6,579 nucleotides of DNA from an uncultured bacterium (GTDB lineage Bacteria; Cyanobacteriota; Vampirovibrionia; Gastranaerophilales; Gastranaerophilaceae), in assembly GCA_900314375.1 (NCBI GenBank), contig OMVC01000190.1, positions 1-6,579 on the forward strand. Direction: 5' to 3'. The position numbers were made by a program, and so were the translations under genes. The notes beneath the pieces were generated by a model, which saw nothing but the letters and a program-made list of their open reading frames with translations, did not search any database and had not been told where the DNA came from. Within the stretch, counting starts at the first letter, position 1. Each line of letters starts with the position of its first letter. Below are positions 1-6,172 of the stretch, piece by piece.

Positions 1-22
1 ACAGCGTTTTTTCTCTTTCTTC

Positions 23-67
23 GTTTATTCTTTCTCTTTTGCTCGCAACAAAAGAGAAAGAATAAAC
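23..67. repeat. 19-bp perfect inverted repeat (long hairpin, 7-nt loop)
   Basis: The arm at 23-41 (gtttattctttctcttttg) is the exact reverse complement of the arm at 49-67, with loop ctcgcaa at 42-48. The stem can be extended past an internal loop (c22 against aaa 68-70) by 6 further pairs, 16-21 with 71-76. One arm is nearly all pyrimidine and the other nearly all purine. No T-run follows the stem on either strand (the + strand continues aaaaagaaa; the - strand continues gaagaaagag), so it is not a textbook intrinsic terminator. It may be a dispersed extragenic palindrome, a relic of a small mobile element, or an atypical end for a gene lying upstream of the window. The inverted repeat is certain; its role is not. 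Confidence 0.85.
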
Positions 68-70
68 AAA

Positions 71-89
71 AAGAAATTCTCAATTTCTT
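71..89. repeat. Small hairpin, 8-bp arms with 3-nt loop
   Basis: aagaaatt (71-78), loop ctc, aatttctt (82-89) is a perfect inverted repeat starting just past the larger palindrome. It competes with the extended stem of the large hairpin for bases 71-76, so the two structures would be alternatives in RNA. No T-run follows. It overlaps the -35-like element of the first promoter candidate. It is A+T-rich, and thermodynamically weak. Confidence 0.5.
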
Positions 90-105
90 ACTACATTCCT
101 ATAAT
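77..105 (+). promoter_or_regulatory. Candidate sigma-70 promoter, distal
   Basis: A perfect TATAAT lies at 100-105, 17 bases downstream of TTCTCA at 77-82 (4 of 6 matches to TTGACA). Transcription would start near 112 and give a leader of about 118 bases before the small gene at 230. A near-palindrome AATTA-TGCG-TAATT (109-122) sits over the predicted start point and could be an operator. In DNA this A+T-rich, chance matches are common, so support is modest. Confidence 0.35.
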
Positions 106-165
106 ATTAATTATGCGTAATTCGTCCATATATATGATAAAAATTTTCAGATATTCTTTAAAAAG

Positions 166-194
166 TTGATTTATATTTATATAAAATTTGTAAT
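166..194 (+). promoter_or_regulatory. Candidate sigma-70 promoter for the sensor operon, proximal
   Basis: TTGATT at 166-171 and TGTAAT at 189-194 (5 of 6 matches to TATAAT) are separated by 17 bases. Transcription would start near 201, giving a leader of about 29 bases that ends with the GAGGA ribosome binding site at 219-223. It is the better placed of two promoter candidates upstream of the operon. Evidence is sequence match and position only. Confidence 0.45.
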
Positions 195-218
195 AATGTA
201 TATGTTATCACTTTTATT

Positions 219-223
219 GAGGA
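219..223 (+). promoter_or_regulatory. Ribosome binding site of the 55-aa gene
   Basis: GAGGA, with a 6-base spacer (cagaat) to ATG at 230. This is one of the clearest Shine-Dalgarno matches in the window and is the main reason for treating the short reading frame behind it as a real gene. Confidence 0.7.
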
Positions 224-229
224 CAGAAT

Positions 230-397
230 ATGAATTTACACGAGCAATGTCTTTTGCGCTATCTGAAAAATCCTGATGAATTGTCATATACCACTGAAAT
301 ATTGAAACTTAATAATAAAATCTTGGAAGAAAAATTTGTGTTAAAAAACATCCTTGCCAATCTCTCTATGTTAAACTATACTAATAACGTAGAATGA
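230..397 (+). CDS. Small hypothetical protein (55 aa), coupled to the downstream diguanylate cyclase
   Basis: I do not recognise this protein. It begins MNLHEQCLLRYLKN and ends NYTNNVE, 55 residues. It is hydrophilic with leucines spaced as in amphipathic helices (roughly 2-14 and 22-48) and has no membrane segment, signal peptide or visible metal-binding motif. One cysteine (C7) is present. Support for a real gene is a GAGGA site 6 bases before the ATG, a promoter candidate just upstream, and an exact ATGA overlap at 394-397, where its TGA stop shares bases with the start of the next gene. That overlap implies translational coupling, so it could act simply as a leader reading frame that delivers ribosomes to a gene lacking a good site of its own, or as a small partner of the CHASE2-GGDEF protein. 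Function is unknown. Confidence 0.65.
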   Translation: MNLHEQCLLRYLKNPDELSYTTEILKLNNKILEEKFVLKNILANLSMLNYTNNVE

Positions 398-2184
398 TTG
401 GATTTGGTATGTTAAAAAAGTTTATTTTTTGGATCTTTATAATAGTATTATTTTTATTTCTGGGATTAAAAGATGAGTATTCCGAATCGTTTTTTGAATC
501 AATGGAAAATAAAACATTCGATATACGTCAATCTGTTTTATCTTCGTCACGTTTTGCTAAACCGCATAATAAAGATATTGTGATTATTGCAATTGATGAT
601 GCAAGTTATGAGTATGTTTTGGATAAATACGGAGAATGGCCGTTAAGACGTGATATCTATGCAAAAATTACCCGCTATATAGAGCAGCAAAAACCTAAAA
701 GCATTGCCTACGATTTGATGTTTGTTAAATCAATGAGAAGTACCCCTCAAGCAGACAATGCTTTAGTCCAAGTTTTTAAAGACTTTGATAATGTTTACAC
801 AGCAATAAATCTTGACTATCAGGAAGAAAATTTAAGAGATGCTGTAGAACTTGATGACAAATTCGCAATAAATATACGGAATAATTCTAAAAATATTGAT
901 TTAGATTATTTCGAGTACTCAAACTGTCGTGTAATACTGGACGGCATAATGAACGCAACAAATAATATCGGCGTAATTAACGTTTTAAGAGGAAATGACG
1001 GAATTTTGCGTCAAATGCCTTTAGTCTACAAATATAAAGGTAAATATTATCCTCAATTAGGATTTAAAGTAGCATTGGATGCTTTAGGCTTGAAAGATAA
1101 AAAAGATTTTGTAATTGATAAAAGAGGGGATTTAATACTTGATGACACGCATAAAATTCCCCTATCACCGGATGGTACAACCGTTTTAAATTGGTACGGT
1201 CCGGGGCAGACATTTACAAATATACCTCTGCATGAACTTATTAATGCGGTAGAAGGTAATAAAACTGATAATAAAAAATTTAATTTTCATAACAAAATAG
1301 TTTATTTTGGGGCAACGGCTTCAAGTTTATTTGACATAAAAACCGTTCCTGTTGATAAGGTATATCCGGGGGTCGAAGTTCAAACAACTTATGTAAATAA
1401 TTTAACAGACGGAACATTGATAAAAAGAGCAACAAAACCTATTAAAATAATTATTGATATAATATTGGTTTTACTGACTATATCAGTCCTTCTTTTTATA
1501 GGCTCAATGACAGTTGCGACCTCAATAATAATTGCGACAGTAATCGGATATATTGCACTTACTTATTTTGTTATGGCAAAATTTAATCTCTGGTTGCCTT
1601 TAATATCTCCTATTTTGTACGCATTATCAGGTTATATTATCGCTGTTATATATAAATATCTGACTAAATCAAGAGATTTTGATAAGCAATATAAACTCGC
1701 AACAACAGATGGTTTAACAGATTTGTATAATCACAGATATTTTCAGGAACAAATGTTAATGCAATGCCAAAATGCAGAAAGATATGAAAATGTATTTTCG
1801 TTAATCATACTTGATATAGACTTTTTCAAAAAATTTAACGATAATTTTGGGCATCAATCCGGAGATGCTGTGTTACGACAAGTTTCTTCAATATTAAAAA
1901 AGAATGTCCGCTCAACAGATATAGTTTGCAGATACGGCGGAGAAGAAATAAGCATTATTTTGCCTAATTCAAACAATGATGAAGCGATTAACACAGCCCA
2001 AAAACTTTGTAATATTGTTGCAGAAAATAAATTCAAATTAAGTAACAACAGAGAAAGTAATGTCACAATAAGTCTTGGAGTTTCAACATACAAAGCAGAC
2101 GGCACAACACCCGCAGAAATTATTGAAGCTGCCGACAAAAGACTTTATAATGCAAAAAATAACGGAAGAAACAGAGTCAATTAA
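394..2184 (+). CDS. CHASE2-domain transmembrane diguanylate cyclase (GGDEF)
   Basis: Predicted to make cyclic di-GMP from two GTP in response to a signal sensed outside the membrane. Order: a cytosolic N-end with MLKK, membrane segment about 10-25, CHASE2 sensor about 35-345 (typical DIVIIAIDDASY at 61-72, WPLRR at 82-86, KIVYFGATASSLFD at 301-314, PGVEVQ at 325-330), three membrane segments about 350-371, 375-395 and 400-420, then a cytosolic GGDEF domain about 436-596. In the catalytic part, LTDLYNHRYF (441-450), LDIDFFKKFND (473-483, metal-binding D474), the signature GGEEI (515-519) and a closing AKNNGRNRV are all present. The product-inhibition site RxxD is intact as RSTD (506-509), five residues before the signature. 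The fifth signature residue is Ile instead of the usual Phe. The start at 394 overlaps the previous stop as ATGA and has no good ribosome site; Met6 at 409 is a possible alternative start. Family assignment is secure; the ligand is unknown. Confidence 0.93.
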   Translation: MIGFGMLKKFIFWIFIIVLFLFLGLKDEYSESFFESMENKTFDIRQSVLSSSRFAKPHNKDIVIIAIDDASYEYVLDKYGEWPLRRDIYAKITRYIEQQKPKSIAYDLMFVKSMRSTPQADNALVQVFKDFDNVYTAINLDYQEENLRDAVELDDKFAINIRNNSKNIDLDYFEYSNCRVILDGIMNATNNIGVINVLRGNDGILRQMPLVYKYKGKYYPQLGFKVALDALGLKDKKDFVIDKRGDLILDDTHKIPLSPDGTTVLNWYGPGQTFTNIPLHELINAVEGNKTDNKKFNFHNKIVYFGATASSLFDIKTVPVDKVYPGVEVQTTYVNNLTDGTLIKRATKPIKIIIDIILVLLTISVLLFIGSMTVATSIIIATVIGYIALTYFVMAKFNLWLPLISPILYALSGYIIAVIYKYLTKSRDFDKQYKLATTDGLTDLYNHRYFQEQMLMQCQNAERYENVFSLIILDIDFFKKFNDNFGHQSGDAVLRQVSSILKKNVRSTDIVCRYGGEEISIILPNSNNDEAINTAQKLCNIVAENKFKLSNNRESNVTISLGVSTYKADGTTPAEIIEAADKRLYNAKNNGRNRVN

Positions 2185-2186
2185 TA

Positions 2187-4547
2187 ATGAATAAAGATTT
2201 TATTTTAGCACCCATTAATATAAAAGAATTACCTAAAGAATCAGATTTTTCTTTAGCATTTCTAAATAATAACGAAAAACAAATTGCACAAACCTGCGAC
2301 TTTCTGCAAAGCGATAAAAAAATAATGCTTATAAACGGGTTTATAGGCGCAGGTAAAAAATCATTCATTGATTTTATCGGCACAACACTTAATCAAGAAG
2401 TTTTGCAAATAAAATATGTTTGTTTTGAAACAACTATCTTGGATGACATGTTGTTAAGTTTTTTTGAAACCTTCAGAAATTATATTATAAAAGGCAAAAT
2501 CCAAAACCCAAGACATAAAGTAGAAAACTTTACACAAAAAATTAATATGTACTTTCATTCGATAACAAATCCTATTCTGATAGTGATTAATTCTTTTGAT
2601 TCAATATTAAAAAAGAACATCCCTGACATATTAAATTTTATAAAACACATCTCAAAGTTGCCTAATGTTAAAGTAATAATAAGTGCAAGAGCCTTTGAAT
2701 ACAGCCTTTTTGATGATACGGAATATTCTCAAGCAACTATTCTTGCCTTAACTAAAGAAAATTTTGAAAAATTCTTAAAAGAAAACGAAATAAAAAATAT
2801 AGGTATTATTTCAAACGAACTATACAAACAAACAAGAGGATACTTTTTTTATGTAAACATGTCAGTAAGAATTATACAATTACGCCAAATAAGTATGGTA
2901 AAATTTTTGGAAAATTTTTCCAAGAGTTTAGTCAGTTTTCATGAGTTCATAATTAAAGATGCGCTATCACTAATTGATCCTGTCAGTCTGCATTTATTCA
3001 GATTGCTGGCACTAATGCGTATTCCGATACACCTTAATTTGTTGAAATCATTACACATGTACGACGGAAGAAGAATTTACTTTTTTGTAAAAAACTCCAT
3101 ACTATCCGCTGACGGAGAATGTGTATATTTAAAAGATTATTACAGAGATATTATAGAACGACAAATCCAAGATAGCGTTATGCTAAAATTACACAAGGCT
3201 TGTGTTGAATTGTACGAAACACAATTACCGCTGAAACCGCTTGAACGAGATTTGCGCATTTCCCGCCAAACCATGAGAAATGAGATAGAATACCATTCGG
3301 TATTTTTACCTAAAAAAGTTCAAGTTCCTACTACTCAACCACTTGTGGTTCCACAATTACCAAAACTTAAAGAAGAAAAAATCAAGCCCGAAAATATTGA
3401 ACAAACCAGACCTGCAACAACTCAAACAAAAGAAGAAAAAATTGAAAAAATTAATTTTATTTTTGAAGATGAAGCTGTGTTAGAGAATATTGCAGATTCA
3501 ATTAATACATTCATAACAGAATCTGCCGAAAAAAATGAGTTGGCCACAGAAAGCAACAAAATGAGTTTGACAGAGATTCTTAATAAAGCCAAAAACGAAG
3601 AAAATCTGTACAATTACAATAATGCCGTCATTTTATACCAAAGCGCTTTAACAAAAACTAATGATGACAATTTTGACAGATTTCTTCCGTCAATATATAT
3701 AAAACTGGCAAAAGTTTATAAACATTTATCAAAATGGTATGAAGCATTAGATTGCTATACAAAAGCTCAAGATTATTATGCCAACATATCCGATAATCGG
3801 AAAGTCGCAGAATTAAAACTTGAGGCTGCAAATATTTATTATGTTATATATAAACAAGACAATGCAAAATACATACTAAAAGAACTTGAAAAGTATGAAG
3901 ATTTACCAAATGACCTGAGAATAAGAGTAAATATTTTGCTGGGGAAATTATCAGACAATATAAATGAAGAATATACATATTACAAAAAATCTATTCCATT
4001 AATCGAGAATGATACAAATAAAAGTACCCTTTCAGAACTTTATTATCGCTATGCCGGAGTTAACGATGAAAAAGACGATTTAAAAACGGCACTGACATAC
4101 TATAAAAAATGTGCAGAAATAAAAACAGACAATAATTATTTATCAAGAGCATTAGCAAGTTTGGCAGAAATCTGCGACGAAGCGGGCAAGTCAGAGTTGG
4201 CAATAAGATATTATATGCAAAGTATGGAGATTGATAACACTTTAAAAAATTATAACGGCCTATACACAAGCGCCAGACACCTATCTGAAATATATTCCTC
4301 AAAAGATGAAGAAAAATCATTAAAATATTTGGAATTATCAAAACTATACGCAAAAGAGTTAAATGAGCCTTATTATATGACAGACAGCTTCATGGAACTG
4401 GGAAACTTTTATATGTTGAGAAAAAATTTTGAAAAAGCTTTACAATATTTTCAAGAAGCCTATGAAATCAGCAAACGTTCTTTCTCTCAAGACAATGCAG
4501 ATAAAATCTTAAAAAAGATTGAATATGTAAAAAAACAAATGGGATAA
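2187..4547 (+). CDS. STAND-like P-loop ATPase with C-terminal TPR array
   Basis: A 786-residue soluble protein without signal peptide. Residues about 22-250 look like a STAND/AAA-type NTPase: a P-loop-like GFIGAGKKS (51-59), a Walker B-like strand PILIVINSFDSI (129-140), and a sensor-like strand KVIISARAFE (162-171) ending in the Arg common to STAND proteins. About 255-345 is probably a helical/winged-helix segment. A Pro/Lys/Glu-rich linker (about 375-425, with KEEKI twice) leads to about eight tetratricopeptide repeats from about 461 to 764, clearest at 500-533, 615-648, 651-684 and 731-764. Both nucleotide motifs deviate: Lys58 stands where Ser/Thr normally binds magnesium, and Asn135 where the Walker B Asp is expected, so ATP hydrolysis may be weak or absent. 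It starts 2 bases after the cyclase stop with no clear ribosome site, implying coupled translation. STAND-TPR proteins usually act as signal-dependent scaffolds or switches; the partner here is unknown. Confidence 0.75.
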   Translation: MNKDFILAPINIKELPKESDFSLAFLNNNEKQIAQTCDFLQSDKKIMLINGFIGAGKKSFIDFIGTTLNQEVLQIKYVCFETTILDDMLLSFFETFRNYIIKGKIQNPRHKVENFTQKINMYFHSITNPILIVINSFDSILKKNIPDILNFIKHISKLPNVKVIISARAFEYSLFDDTEYSQATILALTKENFEKFLKENEIKNIGIISNELYKQTRGYFFYVNMSVRIIQLRQISMVKFLENFSKSLVSFHEFIIKDALSLIDPVSLHLFRLLALMRIPIHLNLLKSLHMYDGRRIYFFVKNSILSADGECVYLKDYYRDIIERQIQDSVMLKLHKACVELYETQLPLKPLERDLRISRQTMRNEIEYHSVFLPKKVQVPTTQPLVVPQLPKLKEEKIKPENIEQTRPATTQTKEEKIEKINFIFEDEAVLENIADSINTFITESAEKNELATESNKMSLTEILNKAKNEENLYNYNNAVILYQSALTKTNDDNFDRFLPSIYIKLAKVYKHLSKWYEALDCYTKAQDYYANISDNRKVAELKLEAANIYYVIYKQDNAKYILKELEKYEDLPNDLRIRVNILLGKLSDNINEEYTYYKKSIPLIENDTNKSTLSELYYRYAGVNDEKDDLKTALTYYKKCAEIKTDNNYLSRALASLAEICDEAGKSELAIRYYMQSMEIDNTLKNYNGLYTSARHLSEIYSSKDEEKSLKYLELSKLYAKELNEPYYMTDSFMELGNFYMLRKNFEKALQYFQEAYEISKRSFSQDNADKILKKIEYVKKQMG

Positions 4548-4549
4548 TT

Positions 4550-5134
4550 ATGAAGGATAAAGAATTTTTTACCAAATATACAGAAATATTTTTGGAAGAA
4601 AACAAAAAAATAAATCTTATATCAAAAAATGATGAAAAATATTTATGGGAAAAACATATTTTTGATTCGCTTGCTTTAGAATTATTTTTTGAAAAATACG
4701 GCACACCCAAAACTCTATTAGACTTTGGAACAGGGGGCGGTTTTCCGTCTGTTCCCCTGGCACTTTCAAATCCTAAAATTCAAATTACTGCACTTGACAG
4801 TATTTCAAAAAAAATCCGAGCCGTACAAATGTTTAAAGACAAACTTGATATAAAAAATTTGAGCCCTGTCTGTGAAAGAGTCGAAAATTACAATAAAAAA
4901 TTTGATGTTGTAACATCTCGCGCCGTTGCATCATTAGACAAAATTTGCGCGTATGCTTTTCCAAGGCTCAACAAAGGCGGTTATGTCGTAACATTCAAAT
5001 CAAAAAAAGCACTTGAAGAAATTCATCTGGCTGAAAATGTTTTAAAGAAAAACAATGCAAAAGTTATTGATATAATAAATTATGACCTGCCTTTAGAAGA
5101 AAAAATTGACAGATGTTTAATAGTCATAAAATAA
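4550..5134 (+). CDS. rsmG: 16S rRNA (guanine-527 N7)-methyltransferase RsmG (GidB)
   Basis: Uses S-adenosylmethionine to methylate N7 of G527 in 16S rRNA during 30S assembly. At 194 residues it is near the family length (about 200-240). The family order is visible: LISKNDEKYLWEKHIFDSL (23-41), SAM-binding loop LLDFGTGGGFPSVPLAL (56-72), acidic LDSISKKI (82-89) as motif II, FDVVTSRAVASL (118-129), and C-terminal LPLEEKIDRCLIVIK (180-194). Small differences from the usual pattern are GFPS for GFPG and FKSKK (149-153) for the common KG. The start lies 2 bases after the TPR gene stop, with GGGA at 4541-4544 and a 5-base spacer as ribosome site. It appears to be the last gene of the sensor operon but works in ribosome maturation, like the next gene. 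Loss of this enzyme in other bacteria gives low-level streptomycin resistance. Confidence 0.95.
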   Translation: MKDKEFFTKYTEIFLEENKKINLISKNDEKYLWEKHIFDSLALELFFEKYGTPKTLLDFGTGGGFPSVPLALSNPKIQITALDSISKKIRAVQMFKDKLDIKNLSPVCERVENYNKKFDVVTSRAVASLDKICAYAFPRLNKGGYVVTFKSKKALEEIHLAENVLKKNNAKVIDIINYDLPLEEKIDRCLIVIK

Positions 5135-5149
5135 TCACATTGATATAAT
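5106..5149 (+). promoter_or_regulatory. Candidate promoters of rsgA
   Basis: Two overlapping candidates lie across the end of rsmG and the 42-base gap. The first is a perfect TTGACA (5106-5111) with AATAAT (5130-5135) at an 18-base spacing. The second is a perfect extended -10, TGATATAAT (5141-5149), with no good -35 at normal spacing; it would start transcription near 5156 and leave a leader of about 20 bases. No terminator hairpin is visible between rsmG and rsgA, so read-through from the upstream genes is also likely. Confidence 0.5.
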
Positions 5150-5176
5150 CATTTATTTTTAGTAAACTAATTTTGT

Positions 5177-6172
5177 ATGCAAGGGCAAATTTATAAAATA
5201 TATTCGGATTCATATTATGTAAAAAGTGATGATAAAATTCATGTTTGTAAAATAAGAGAAGTCATAAAAAAACAAAAAACTTCTGTTGTAACAGGCGATT
5301 ACGTTGAATTTTCAAATGATGTTATAACTGATATTTTACCAAGAAAGAGTTATATCAAGCGTCCTGCGGTAGCAAATGTTGATCAAATCGTTGTTGTAAG
5401 CGCTCTTAAAGAGCCGGAATTGGATTTTGTACAATTAAACCGCTATATTTCTCTTGCAAAATACTATAAAATCCCCGTCATTTTATGTTTTAACAAGGAA
5501 GATTTAGAAATAGAAAACGGACTTCAAGATAAAATTGAAGAAATATATAAAGATTTAGGCTATAAAATAGCGTTCACTTCAGCGACAGAAAACAAAGGAA
5601 CAGATTATTTTGCAAAATTGCTCAAAGGTAAATTATCTGCTTTATGCGGGAATTCCGGCGTGGGTAAATCAAGTTTGATTAATGCACTCAATCCGGATAT
5701 TAAATTAAAAACAGGAAGTGTAAGCGATAAATTAAGCCGTGGCACACACACTACAAGACATTGCGAAATCATCCCCGTTTATGAGGATACTAATATTATA
5801 GATACCCCCGGATTCAGTAATGTGAAATTTGATTTCATATTACCAAAAGATGTAGATACATTATTTGAGGAAATCTCAAAATATTCAAAAAATTGCAAAT
5901 TCTCTGACTGCTTACATATAAACGAAGTCGGTTGTGAAGTATTAAAAAACCTTGAAAATATACCGCAATCGCGCTATGAAAGTTATCTTGAATTTTTGAA
6001 TGAAGCTTTTGAATATAAGGAAAAAATAAAATATAACGGAATTAAATCAGAAACGCACAAGAAATTTCATAACAATAAAGCGATGGTAAAAATAAGCGAA
6101 AAAAAACGTCAGACATCTCGTAACAATGCAAAACAAATGGTTTATAAGGAAATAGAAGATGAAAAAGAATAA
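5177..6172 (+). CDS. rsgA: Ribosome small subunit-dependent GTPase RsgA (YjeQ)
   Basis: A circularly permuted GTPase that binds the 30S subunit late in its maturation and is released on GTP hydrolysis. An N-terminal OB-fold covers about 1-65. The G motifs come in the permuted order G4 (NKED, 106-109), G5 (TSA, 134-136), G1 (GNSGVGKS, 158-165), the switch region with RGTHTTRH (188-195), then G3 (DTPG, 209-212). The zinc-binding C-x4-C-x-H-x5-C follows at C240, C245, H247 and C253, and the tail (about 285-331) is basic and helical. Length (331) is typical. The ATG at 5177 is fixed: an in-frame TAA lies at 5168 and the next Met is residue 303. No Shine-Dalgarno sequence precedes it (agtaaactaattttgt). 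Its last 14 bases overlap the prenyl synthase start. Confidence 0.96.
   Translation: MQGQIYKIYSDSYYVKSDDKIHVCKIREVIKKQKTSVVTGDYVEFSNDVITDILPRKSYIKRPAVANVDQIVVVSALKEPELDFVQLNRYISLAKYYKIPVILCFNKEDLEIENGLQDKIEEIYKDLGYKIAFTSATENKGTDYFAKLLKGKLSALCGNSGVGKSSLINALNPDIKLKTGSVSDKLSRGTHTTRHCEIIPVYEDTNIIDTPGFSNVKFDFILPKDVDTLFEEISKYSKNCKFSDCLHINEVGCEVLKNLENIPQSRYESYLEFLNEAFEYKEKIKYNGIKSETHKKFHNNKAMVKISEKKRQTSRNNAKQMVYKEIEDEKE
6146..6150 (+). promoter_or_regulatory. Ribosome binding site of the prenyl synthase, inside rsgA
   Basis: AAGGA with an 8-base spacer to ATG at 6159. It supports the start that overlaps the rsgA end and suggests coupled translation of the two genes. Confidence 0.65.

Noticed and set aside
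23..67. Intrinsic terminator for an upstream gene
   Set aside because: The stem is strong but no T-run follows it on either strand, and no upstream gene end is visible in bases 1-22; it was kept as an inverted repeat only.
1854..2138. Open frame on the - strand opposite the GGDEF domain
   Set aside because: It lies antisense to a domain with all its conserved motifs, with no recognisable protein similarity; it is a shadow of the real gene. The other - strand frames (2177-2383, 3422-3613, 4060-4353, 4468-4710, 6173-6406) were rejected for the same reason.
2907..2923. Palindrome ttggaaaa-t-ttttccaa inside the STAND/TPR gene
   Set aside because: It lies within well-formed coding sequence (LENFSK region), has a 1-base centre that cannot form a hairpin loop without opening pairs, and is A+T-rich; chance plus codon constraint explains it.
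3337..3350. Inverted repeat aaccac-tt-gtggtt
   Set aside because: It has short arms with a 2-base loop, inside the Pro-rich linker coding region, with no T-run and no gene boundary nearby.
3366..3441. Near-identical aaagaagaaaaaat repeated twice in the linker
   Set aside because: It encodes the low-complexity KEEKI segments of a charged linker; it is too short and biased to be a distinct repeat element.
5135..5176. Possible terminator between rsmG and rsgA
   Set aside because: A T-rich run (atttattttt) is present, but no stem-loop precedes it.
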